Assembly: GCA_030613915.1 (NCBI GenBank)
Contig: JAUWKY010000032.1
Location: 1-10,927 of the forward strand
Origin: Syntrophobacterales bacterium
GTDB lineage: Bacteria > Desulfobacterota > Syntrophobacteria > BM002
Length of the DNA: 10,927 nt
Direction of reading: 5' to 3'
Below are positions 1-6,419 of this stretch, piece by piece (position 1 is the first letter of the stretch; each line of letters opens with the position of its first letter). The notes beneath the pieces are model-generated. The model saw nothing but the letters and a program-made list of their open reading frames with translations. It did no database searches and had not been told where the DNA came from. The position numbers and the translations under genes are program-made.

Positions 1-483
1 CTACAATAAAATGGGATACCTTCCTTACATTTCGAATCCCGCTTTAGTGGGATTCAATTGCTCGTTGTGGAGTAGCCTTGCCCTATGCCTGGGTGGCAAA
101 TGGCATTTTTGGGGAAAGTCTTGAAAAAAGCACTCCTTGAAAATTTCTGAGATACCTGTTAGGGTACTGGAATCAATTTAGACACACGTCTCAAATCCTC
201 CTTCCAAACTACCTAGGGCCTGCGCTTCTCTGATAAGCGTTGCACTTGCCCTCTCAGTGCCCACTTTCTGTGGGTCACTATTGCATAGTCTCTCTATGCC
301 TCTCTTTTTGAAAACCGCGAGTATCTCTATCTAACGCTCAATCTCGGCGAGTCCACCACCCCAGTTTACCCCTGTTGGGCACCTTTCTGATAGCCAATCA
401 GGATGAGGTCCAATCTTATCTCGATGGACTATGAACAACGAGGTTGATGAGTTTTTATATCAATTCCAGGAGTTTATAGATAT
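1..483. other. gene-free upstream region with small hairpins
   Basis: No convincing gene is visible on either strand. The region holds a 7-bp hairpin at 34-55 (GAATCCC with GGGATTC), then three closely spaced hairpins at 223-239, 256-279 and 283-299, the last followed by a T-rich run. A 50-codon open stretch on the minus strand (330 to 178) could be a decayed gene remnant but has no recognised homology or start. I looked for a cobalamin riboswitch box and did not see one. A promoter for the following gene is presumably here, but no clear -35/-10 or sigma-54 pair stands out. Confidence 0.5.
283..309 (+). terminator. possible intrinsic terminator upstream of the cluster
   Basis: GCATAG at 283-288 pairs with CTATGC at 294-299 around a 5-base loop, and the stem is followed by a pyrimidine run ending in five Ts (305-309). 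The stem is short and AT-containing, so it is weak as a terminator. It could end a transcript entering from the left, or act in the leader of the gene at 484. Confidence 0.3.
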
Positions 484-1164
484 ATGGATATGAACGCGAC
501 ATTAGTACAAATCGAACCTAACATAGAAAATGACAAACTAGCCGTACTCCTTGGCGGCAGCAAGCAGAGGGGGTTATCAAGGTCAATTAACACAAAAGTG
601 ACAACCTTGGAGCAGAGTCTAGATAGGCTGATTCAACCGCGTTTGCATTACCGCATTGTGAAAGCAAAGACCAAGGATGATGCTACCGTACATCTCGATG
701 ATGCCGTTGAGTTCAGAAGCGCAAAATTATCAAGGGCTTTGAGAGACGCAGAAAAAATTGTCTGTTTCATCGGTACCATCGGGTTTGACGTTGAAAAGGA
801 GATTAGCAGACTCCTGGATGAACACAAACTTTCGGAGGCATACATTCTCGATGCAATGGCCTCGGTGGCAGTCGAAGACATGGTCGAACAGTTTCATCAG
901 GATATGGAGGGCAAATGTAGAAACGAAAGTAAAACCGTTACCTTACGTTTCAGCCCGGGTTATTGCGATTGGCCTATAACAGAGCAGAAAAAGCTCTTCA
1001 GTGTGTTTGATGCCGAAGAAATCGGCGTGGAACTTTTGGATTCCTGCCTCATGGAGCCAAGAAAGTCGATTTCGGGAGTCTTCGGGATAGCCCCTCCTGG
1101 ATCGGCCCCCCACAGTCCCTGCCTCCATTGTCGAGAGAAAAATTGCACCGCGAGAAGGACCTGA
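484..1164 (+). CDS. MetH activation-domain-like corrinoid protein
   Basis: A 226-residue protein resembling the reactivation (SAM-binding) domain of vitamin B12-dependent methionine synthase, found here as a stand-alone gene. The diagnostic segment is RFSPGY at residues 155-160, followed by DWP and, at 190-202, a MEPRKSISGVFGI stretch matching the conserved PRKS region of the family. The C-terminal tail carries C-x2-C-x4-C (Cys213, 216, 221), which may bind a metal or iron-sulfur centre; this is inferred from spacing only. In the MetH family this domain helps return oxidised cobalamin to its active state. Stand-alone versions commonly sit beside corrinoid methyltransferases, as here. The ATG at 484 is chosen because AGGAG at 468-472 lies 11 bases upstream; the ATG at 490 would be too far from it. 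The next gene begins 213 bases on. Whether the protein really uses SAM is not shown. Confidence 0.85.
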   Translation: MDMNATLVQIEPNIENDKLAVLLGGSKQRGLSRSINTKVTTLEQSLDRLIQPRLHYRIVKAKTKDDATVHLDDAVEFRSAKLSRALRDAEKIVCFIGTIGFDVEKEISRLLDEHKLSEAYILDAMASVAVEDMVEQFHQDMEGKCRNESKTVTLRFSPGYCDWPITEQKKLFSVFDAEEIGVELLDSCLMEPRKSISGVFGIAPPGSAPHSPCLHCREKNCTARRT

Positions 1165-1201
1165 CAGCCGGCAGTTGCCTTTAGGCACCAAGGGCCAGGT
1201 A

Positions 1202-1241
1202 GTAGGCATCTTGTCATTTTGCATTTTGACAAGATGTTTAC
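1202..1241 (+). promoter_or_regulatory. strong hairpin in leader of the first MttB gene
   Basis: Bases 1207-1216 (CATCTTGTCA) pair perfectly with 1227-1236 across a 10-base AT-rich loop. The stem extends to 15 pairs (1202-1216 with 1227-1241) if two G-U pairs are allowed. No T-run follows, so it does not look like a simple terminator. It lies in the 213-base gap between the MetH-activation-like gene and the MttB gene, so it could be a processing site, an attenuator arm or an operator palindrome. No function can be assigned from sequence alone. Confidence 0.4.
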
Positions 1242-1377
1242 CTGAAACTCAACACAATGCGGACATTGACAAATTGTCTAATGAGAGAGGCGAAATACGA
1301 AATGGAATGGGGCCTAGTGGGGACAGCTCCCGCCTGCCAGACTGCATACCAATAACCATGAGTTCAGGGAAGAAAGA

Positions 1378-2840
1378 ATGAAAATTAGAAGAGGACTATC
1401 CGGGGGACAGTACAAGCCCCTAAATGATCAAGACATCAAGAAAATACATGAGACCTCCATGAGAGTCTTTGCTGAAATCGGCGTCCAGGTGAATTTTTCT
1501 GAGGCCAGAGAGCTCTTTCGACATGCGGGAGCAGAGGTGGAAGAATCGTCCCGGGTCGTCAAAGTACCGCCAGACTTGGTGCAAGAACTCATTTCCAAGG
1601 CACCCTCTATGGTCACTCTTTGCGGTCGGGCGGAAAACGGCGAGCTCGACTGTGAGATCGGTGGTGACAAAGTCTACATGGGTACCGGCGGTACCGCCTT
1701 GAATGTTCAGGATCCAGGGAGCAGAGATGCCCGCCGTTCGCAACTGAAAGATGTCATGAATATGGCCCGGCTGGTGGAGGCTCTGGATAATATCCACTTC
1801 TACATGCTCAATGTATACCCCAATGACCTTCCGGATGAAGACATAGACGTAAACCGCTTTGGTGCGGCCCTGAACCGAACTCGCAAGCATGTCATGGGTG
1901 GCGTCTACACCGTAGAAGGGGTAAGAAACGTCATCAAAATGGCCGAAATCATAGCTGGTTCACCTGAAGAGTTGAGAAAGCGGCCCTTCATTTCCATGGT
2001 CACCTGCAACATCAGCCCATTTAAACTGGATAAAAGCTACGGTGAACTCGCCATGGAGGTGGCGCGCAATCGGATTCCAGTGGTGGTGCCTGCGGAGCCT
2101 CTTTGCGGTGCCACTGCTCCCATAACCCTGGCAGGCAATATCGTAGTACAAACCGTCGACACCCTGGCCGGCGTGATGCTCACTCAACTGGTGAACCCGG
2201 GTACTCCAGTACTCTACGGCTGCATATCTTCCATCACCGCCTTGCGCGATATGAAATACCTCTCCGGCGCGGTGGAAATGGGTCTGATGAACGCCGCTTC
2301 GGCTCAGATGGCGCGATTCTATCAGCTGCCTCTCTATTCAACAGCCGGCATGTCGGATTCCAAAGTGAACGATCCCAGTCTGCGTATGAATCTGCGATCA
2401 CGGGTCTCATGGTGGCACTGGCTGGGGGGAATTGCATCCATGATGCTGCTGGATTCTTGGAGTTCTGCATGACCGCTTCATTCGACAAGTTGGTGATCGA
2501 CAATGAGATCATAGGCATGATCATGCGAGCTGTTGAGGGCATCAAAGTTGACGATACTACTCTTGCTTTTGACGTGCTCAAGAAAGCTGGCCCGGGTGGC
2601 CACTTTGTCTCCAGCCGTCACACCCGACGCTACATGCGCTCCGAGCAGTTCCACCCCCAGCTCAGTGACAGGGACGATCGTGACAGCTGGGAAAGTAGGG
2701 GGGCAAAAGACACCAACGCCCGTGCCACCGACAAAGTCCACGAAATTCTCAATGGCCCAGCCCAATCCGTCTTGTCGCAGGAGATTCGTGAACGTCTCAA
2801 AAGTGAAATTCCCGGACTTCGGTCCTTTCTCATGGAGTAA
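1378..2840 (+). CDS. MttB-family methyltransferase, frameshifted
   Basis: Member of the trimethylamine methyltransferase (MttB) superfamily. Such enzymes move a methyl group from a quaternary or tertiary amine to Co(I) of a partner corrinoid protein. The reading frame is split. Bases 1378-2376 encode 333 residues ending ...STAGMSDSKVNDP; the family-like continuation (QSAYESA, ALAGGN, VIDNEIIGMIMRAVEG, GPGGHF, SSRHTRRYMRSE, LSDRDDRD) is in the -1 frame, from 2376 to the TAA at 2838-2840. Adding one C to the CCC at 2374-2376 gives a continuous 487-residue protein, normal for the family. As written, the first frame runs out-of-frame to a TGA at 2470-2472 and the product would be truncated. There is no UAG at the break, so it is a non-pyrrolysine type; characterised relatives act on glycine betaine, proline betaine or carnitine. 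The start at 1378 follows a GGGAAG stretch (1367-1372). A sequencing error in a C run is the simplest explanation. Confidence 0.85.
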
Positions 2841-2847
2841 CCCGCAC

Positions 2848-3642
2848 ATGATAGTCATTGCAGAGAAAATCAATGGCACCCTTCCAATGGTGAAAACCGT
2901 AATCCAAAATCGAGACCGGGAAAGACTCCTGGATTTGGCCAAGCAGCAAGCTGGAGCCGGCGCCAGCTATATTGACGTCAATGTGGGTACTGGGATTGGC
3001 TCTCGGGAGGACGAAATTCAAGCAATGGAATGGGCCGTTGAAACCATTCAGCAGGAGGTGGAAACACCTCTGTGCATCGACAGTGCGGATCCGGCTGTGT
3101 TGGAGAGCGGTCTGAAGAGCCGTAACGGACGCCCAGCTTTGATCAACTCGGCCAAGGCAGAGCAAGAAAGCTTGGACGAGGTGGTACCGCTGGCCAGCAC
3201 CTACAGCGCCCCACTTATAGCCCTGACCATGGATGAGAGCGGCATCCCCAAAACCGTTGACGATCGGCTACAAGCAGCAAAAAAAGTAGTCTCAGCCTGC
3301 GAAAGTTTCGGAGTGCCAATCGAAGACATTTTCTTTGATCTCCTGGTTATGCCCATCAGCACGGATGTGAAACACGGGCTGATAACCCTGAGCGCTGTTA
3401 CCGAGGTAAAGAAAGCGTTCCCAGGTTCTAAGACGGTTCTTGGTATTTCCAATATATCCTATGGCTTACCCGCAAGAGGCAGGCTGAACTCAGCCTTCCT
3501 GTGCATGGCGGTCTGCGCTGGGCTCGACGCCGCCATTATTGACCCTCTGGACGAAGAGATCGCGGCTGCGGTGAAAACGGCCGCAGTGCTTGTGGGAAAG
3601 GATCGACACTGTCGCAAGTACATGCGGGCATTTCGGAAATGA
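2848..3642 (+). CDS. methyl-corrinoid:tetrahydrofolate methyltransferase
   Basis: A 264-residue pterin-binding TIM-barrel protein of the dihydropteroate synthase/AcsE/MtgA group. It should transfer the methyl group from the methylated corrinoid protein to tetrahydrofolate, in the cytoplasm. Visible family motifs are EKING at residues 6-10, DVNVG at 43-47, CIDS at 76-79 (pterin-binding Asp78), DLLVMP at 164-169 and GISNISYGLP at 199-208, whose Asn matches the catalytic asparagine of AcsE-type enzymes. The length matches AcsE, about 262 residues. The start is the ATG at 2848: the EKINGT motif begins just after it, and GGAG at 2834-2837 overlaps the end of the preceding gene. The 7-base gap to the MttB stop suggests translational coupling and shared function. 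It could work in either direction; the context favours methyl transfer to folate. Confidence 0.9.
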   Translation: MIVIAEKINGTLPMVKTVIQNRDRERLLDLAKQQAGAGASYIDVNVGTGIGSREDEIQAMEWAVETIQQEVETPLCIDSADPAVLESGLKSRNGRPALINSAKAEQESLDEVVPLASTYSAPLIALTMDESGIPKTVDDRLQAAKKVVSACESFGVPIEDIFFDLLVMPISTDVKHGLITLSAVTEVKKAFPGSKTVLGISNISYGLPARGRLNSAFLCMAVCAGLDAAIIDPLDEEIAAAVKTAAVLVGKDRHCRKYMRAFRK

Positions 3643-3731
3643 TTTTAGGTTCTATCTCTCACAGAGCACACAGAGTTCTCAGAGAGCTCAAAAACACCAA
3701 AACGAATGGGGCAATGATTTATGGTTCTCAA

Positions 3732-3866
3732 GGATCGCTTAAAAGCATCAAGTGGAGCCCTTGATGGCTGGAATAAGCTCGCTTATTCAGTCCATCAAGG
3801 GCTCCACTGTTGTCCCGATCAAGCTTCATCGGGACGCCCTGCTTTGCAGGGCTTTTTAAGCGATCC
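3732..3866. repeat. four-way-junction inverted-repeat element
   Basis: An outer 13-bp perfect stem (GGATCGCTTAAAA at 3732-3744 with 3854-3866) encloses three hairpins. Hairpin 1 has a 17-bp perfect stem (3751-3767 with 3792-3808) that continues through a further bulged stem (3768-3778 with 3781-3790). Hairpin 2 is GTCCCGAT at 3812-3819 with ATCGGGAC at 3828-3835. Hairpin 3 is GCCCTGC at 3836-3842 with GCAGGGC at 3846-3852. Hairpins 2 and 3 abut with no unpaired base. This geometry is far beyond chance. It may be a non-autonomous mobile element, an extruding DNA cruciform or a structured RNA; no flanking target duplication is obvious. It contains no gene. Confidence 0.75.
3836..3857 (+). terminator. 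terminator-like hairpin after the pterin methyltransferase
   Basis: A GC-rich 7-bp stem (GCCCTGC/GCAGGGC) with a TTT loop is followed directly by five Ts at 3853-3857, the form of a Rho-independent terminator. It is also the last arm of the four-way-junction element, so termination may be incidental. If active it would separate expression of the genes at 1378-3642 from those starting at 3984. Confidence 0.4.
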
Positions 3867-3983
3867 GACTACACCCTCTAATGTCTTTTTCTCTGAGACC
3901 TCTGAGGACTCGAGAGCCCGCAGGGCTCGGGCGAGAGACATGCTGAGCGCTGATAGCTCACAGTTTACAACAAGGAGGAATAG

Positions 3984-5519
3984 GTGATCGACACATACAG
4001 AGAAGGGGTCCTAGTCAAACCATACGAGCGGTTGAGTCAGGAGCAGGTAAGGTTGCTTGATAAAGCTTCCTTAAGCATTTTGGCCGACCCGGGAATTTGG
4101 TGCTACAACGAGCGGGCGGCAAAGCTTTTTCAAGCGCATGGGGCCAAGGTCTGGGAGGACGAAAAATCCATCTCTCCTTGCTGGCGCGTGACCTTTCCTG
4201 CAGGCCTCATAAGGGAGGCCGTGGCCAAAGCACCGGCCCGCCTTGTGCTGGGCGCCAGAAAACCGGAAAATCGTCTTCTCCTGGATGCGGAGGTACCCCG
4301 AGTTTACTTCGGCTCTGGCTCCGAGGCCAACATCTGGCTCGAGACGGAGATGGAAGAGTTTATTAGCGTCAAGGACAGTGATGTAAAGGTGAAAGTGCCC
4401 CGGTTCAAAGAACTCCGAGGCAACTCTGCTTTGCTCAGCCGGGCTGCCAAACTCTGCGACAGATTGGAACACCTGGACTTCTTCATTCGGCCCTTGAATA
4501 TCCAGGATCCTGAGATCACCTCCGAAAATCACGATGTGAACAAGTTCTTCGCCAGTCTCAACAACATCACCAAGCACGTCCAAGCCGGCCTGACCACACT
4601 GAAAAAACTGAACGACGTGGTCCGTATGGCGGAAATTATCGCCGGTGGGATTAAGCCCCTCAGGGAAAACCCCGTGGTTTCCTTTATTGCCTGTGTGTTC
4701 AAGAGCCCGCTTCAAATCGTGGACGACACTGCTGAGAAGGTTTTTGCCATCGTGGAGAGCGGTTTACCCTTGGTCATTTCTTCTTCTCCCCAGGGAGGCT
4801 CTTCAGCCCCTATCCAGGAAGCAGGCATGGTTGCCCAGATCAATGCTGAAATCCTGGTGGGTATCACCCTCACGCAGCTGATTAGAGAGGGTTCCCCAGT
4901 GCTTTATGGAAGTGTCCCCGTACGAGCCCGTTTGGATGACCTGCATGACCTCTACGGTTGCCCGGAATTCAACCAGTACAATATAGACTGTGTTCAGTTA
5001 GCTCGTTACTACCAGGTGCCTTGCTATTCCACCGCCGGTGTGGGGGATGCCAAGGTCCCTGGCATGCAGGCGCTGTTTGAAAAACTTTTCACTCATCATT
5101 ACATGGCCATGAGTGGGGCTCAGTATATCCATTATGCCTTTGGGCTCCTGGATCGGACCAACACCTTCTGCCCGGTTCAGGCTGTTCTCGACAACGAGCA
5201 AATAGGCAAAATAAAGCACTGTTTGCGAGAGCCCAAGGTTAATCAGGCCGAAATAGATGACATGCTCAAGATAGTTAAGAAAGTGATGGCTTCCAGCCAT
5301 CGACTTTATGCCCGCTTCGCTCGGAAGGCCATGCACCGTGGCGACGTTTCTAACCCCTACCGATTTGAAACCAAGGATCTGGAAGACAAGGTCATAGAGA
5401 ACGCCCTTGATTACATGGAAAAATTGGAGGCGGAGCCAGCGCAGCACCTGGATCAGGCCACGCAAGACCAGATTTTTAAGGAGATCCCGGGTATTCTACC
5501 GAGCTTAAAAGAAGTGTAA
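3984..5519 (+). CDS. divergent MttB-family methyltransferase
   Basis: A 511-residue, uninterrupted MttB-superfamily protein, expected to methylate the corrinoid protein encoded next, from an unknown methylated amine or related donor. Family features include GSGSEANIW at residues 110-118, AEIIAGG at 216-222, SPVLYG at 304-309 and STAGVGDAKVPG at 349-360, the last aligning with STAGMSDSKV of the other MttB copy. The C-terminal third differs clearly from that copy: VLDNEQIGKI replaces VIDNEIIGMI, and the GPGGHF/HTRRYMRSE/LSDRDDRD segment is absent, replaced by RLYARFARKAM and VSNPYRFETKD. It is therefore a different subgroup and probably has a different substrate. The start is GTG at 3984, five bases after AGGAGG at 3973-3978. 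No in-frame UAG occurs, so pyrrolysine is not used. Confidence 0.9.
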   Translation: MIDTYREGVLVKPYERLSQEQVRLLDKASLSILADPGIWCYNERAAKLFQAHGAKVWEDEKSISPCWRVTFPAGLIREAVAKAPARLVLGARKPENRLLLDAEVPRVYFGSGSEANIWLETEMEEFISVKDSDVKVKVPRFKELRGNSALLSRAAKLCDRLEHLDFFIRPLNIQDPEITSENHDVNKFFASLNNITKHVQAGLTTLKKLNDVVRMAEIIAGGIKPLRENPVVSFIACVFKSPLQIVDDTAEKVFAIVESGLPLVISSSPQGGSSAPIQEAGMVAQINAEILVGITLTQLIREGSPVLYGSVPVRARLDDLHDLYGCPEFNQYNIDCVQLARYYQVPCYSTAGVGDAKVPGMQALFEKLFTHHYMAMSGAQYIHYAFGLLDRTNTFCPVQAVLDNEQIGKIKHCLREPKVNQAEIDDMLKIVKKVMASSHRLYARFARKAMHRGDVSNPYRFETKDLEDKVIENALDYMEKLEAEPAQHLDQATQDQIFKEIPGILPSLKEV

Positions 5520-5537
5520 ACAAAATAGAGTACTTCC

Positions 5538-5615
5538 CACGAAGGACAAAGAACGGGCACGAAGCATTGAATATGTTTTATTTTTTAGACTTCGTGTTCT
5601 TCGTGCACTTCGTGG
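5538..5615. repeat. inverted arms of 9-base CTTCGTG units
   Basis: The right arm has three TTCGTG cores at 5591, 5600 and 5609, exactly nine bases apart. The left arm carries CACGAAG at 5538-5544 and 5558-5564, with a degenerate unit between. The arms are separated by an AT-rich loop. The element fills the gap between the second MttB gene and the corrinoid-protein gene and would form an imperfect hairpin in DNA or RNA. Confidence 0.65.
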
Positions 5616-5663
5616 TGAATTCCCAGTTTTGTTTCGATTGCTTTAGGAGAGGAGAGATGAACA

Positions 5664-6347
5664 ATGGATAAACAGGAGCTTCTGAAGACGCTTGCCTTTA
5701 ACGTGGTCCAGGGAAGAGTGGAGGCTGAAGACGAAGGTTTTGATGAAGGCCTAGAGGATCAGCCTGCTGTTACAGAATTAGTAGAACAGGCCATAGAGCA
5801 AGGTATTGACCCGAAGGAAATTGTTTTGGAGGCCCTTACCAAGTCCATGGAGGAGGTGGGAGAGAAATTCGAGCGGGCTGAATATCTCATCCCGGACATG
5901 CTTGCTTCGGCAGAGTGCGTTGGCGTGGCCATGGATATCTTGAGCCCGCATCTGATGAAAGCCGGGGTAAAGAGTAAGGGTACGTTCGTCATCGCCACAG
6001 TGGCGGGAGATCTTCATGATATCGGCAAGAACATCGTGGCGATAATGCTGAAGGGAGCCGGTTACCAGATCATTGATTTGGGTACGGATGTATCTGCGGA
6101 TCGAATTATCGGTGCGGTAAAGGAAAACGAGGCACCTTTTATCGGCCTTTCCGCCCTTCTTACTACAACCATGCGAGTGATGGCAGAGGTTGTGAGGAAA
6201 CTGGAGCAAGAGGGCCTTCGCGACCAGGTCAAAGTGCTCATTGGCGGAGCGCCCACCTCAGCAGCGTTCGCCCAAGAAATCGGGGCGGATGCCTATTGCA
6301 AGGACGCTTTTGATGCCATTGATATATTGAAAACAACGGCAGTGTAA
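5664..6347 (+). CDS. corrinoid-binding methyl carrier protein
   Basis: A 227-residue B12-binding protein of the MtbC/MttC/MtgC type, the cytoplasmic methyl shuttle between the MttB proteins and the pterin methyltransferase. The N-terminal half is the helical cap domain (about residues 1-100, with YLIPDMLASAE at 74-84). The C-terminal half is the Rossmann B12-binding domain with the base-off/His-on signature DLHDIG at 116-121 (lower ligand His118), GLSALLTTTM at 161-170 and IGGAP at 193-197. An acidic stretch around residues 19-32 looks longer than usual for the cap domain. The start at 5664 has a purine-rich AGGAGAGGAGAG (5645-5656) seven bases upstream; an ATG at 5657 opens only a four-codon frame. 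It is the only corrinoid carrier in the window, so both MttB proteins probably share it. Confidence 0.95.
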   Translation: MDKQELLKTLAFNVVQGRVEAEDEGFDEGLEDQPAVTELVEQAIEQGIDPKEIVLEALTKSMEEVGEKFERAEYLIPDMLASAECVGVAMDILSPHLMKAGVKSKGTFVIATVAGDLHDIGKNIVAIMLKGAGYQIIDLGTDVSADRIIGAVKENEAPFIGLSALLTTTMRVMAEVVRKLEQEGLRDQVKVLIGGAPTSAAFAQEIGADAYCKDAFDAIDILKTTAV

Positions 6348-6372
6348 GCAGAAGCCCGGACGTTTCATGAAT

Positions 6373-6388
6373 TCACGCCTTGGCGTGA
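6373..6388. repeat. small perfect hairpin before the SAM methyltransferase
   Basis: TCACGCC at 6373-6379 pairs with GGCGTGA at 6382-6388 across two bases. It lies in the 72-base gap between the corrinoid-protein and methyltransferase genes. No T-run follows, so it is unlikely to be a full terminator; it may affect mRNA stability or processing. Confidence 0.35.
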
Positions 6389-6419
6389 CTGCGACCGAGG
6401 ATATGTAGGGAGAAAAACC

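Larger units (their letters stand above)
3660..3917. repeat. inverted arms of 9-base CAGAG/CTCTG units
   Basis: The left arm at 3660-3695 reads as four consecutive 9-base units (CACAGAGCA, CACAGAGTT, CTCAGAGAG, CTCAAAAAC). The right arm at 3891-3917 reads as three (CTCTGAGAC, CTCTGAGGA, CTCGAGAGC) and is roughly complementary to the left. Between the arms lies the four-way-junction element at 3732-3866. No gene is predicted in this gap. Confidence 0.65.

Noticed and set aside
178..330. 50-codon open stretch on the minus strand, ending ...LIREAQALGSLEGGF then ETCV
   Set aside because: The composition looks somewhat protein-like, but there is no start codon with a ribosome-binding site, a stop bounds it upstream, and I recognise no family. 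Kept only as a possible remnant.
374..395. Sigma-54 promoter (GGGCAC followed by TGATAG)
   Set aside because: The -24 element is imperfect and the TTGC -12 element is missing.
1..483. Cobalamin riboswitch upstream of corrinoid genes
   Set aside because: Expected from context, but no B12-box-like sequence or characteristic long paired core could be found.
1226..1300. Sigma-70 promoters at the TTGACA sequences at 1226 and 1266
   Set aside because: Good -35 matches, but no acceptable -10 at 16-18 bases; the first also lies inside the hairpin arm.
2340..2480. Pyrrolysine UAG codon in the MttB genes
   Set aside because: No in-frame UAG occurs in either MttB gene near the expected site; the disruption in the first copy is a frameshift and its apparent stop is TGA out of the true frame.
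2462..2840. Separate small gene at the end of the first MttB region
   Set aside because: Its translation is the C-terminal part of the MttB family and continues the upstream protein after a one-base shift, so it is not an independent gene.
2533..2847. Longer N-terminus for the pterin methyltransferase
   Set aside because: The extra about 105 residues are low-complexity Thr/Pro/Ser-rich translation of the overlapping MttB gene in another frame; the family motif begins right after the ATG at 2848.
3732..3866. Integron attC site or CRISPR array
   Set aside because: No integrase core sites and no repeat-spacer periodicity; the structure is a single nested set of inverted repeats.
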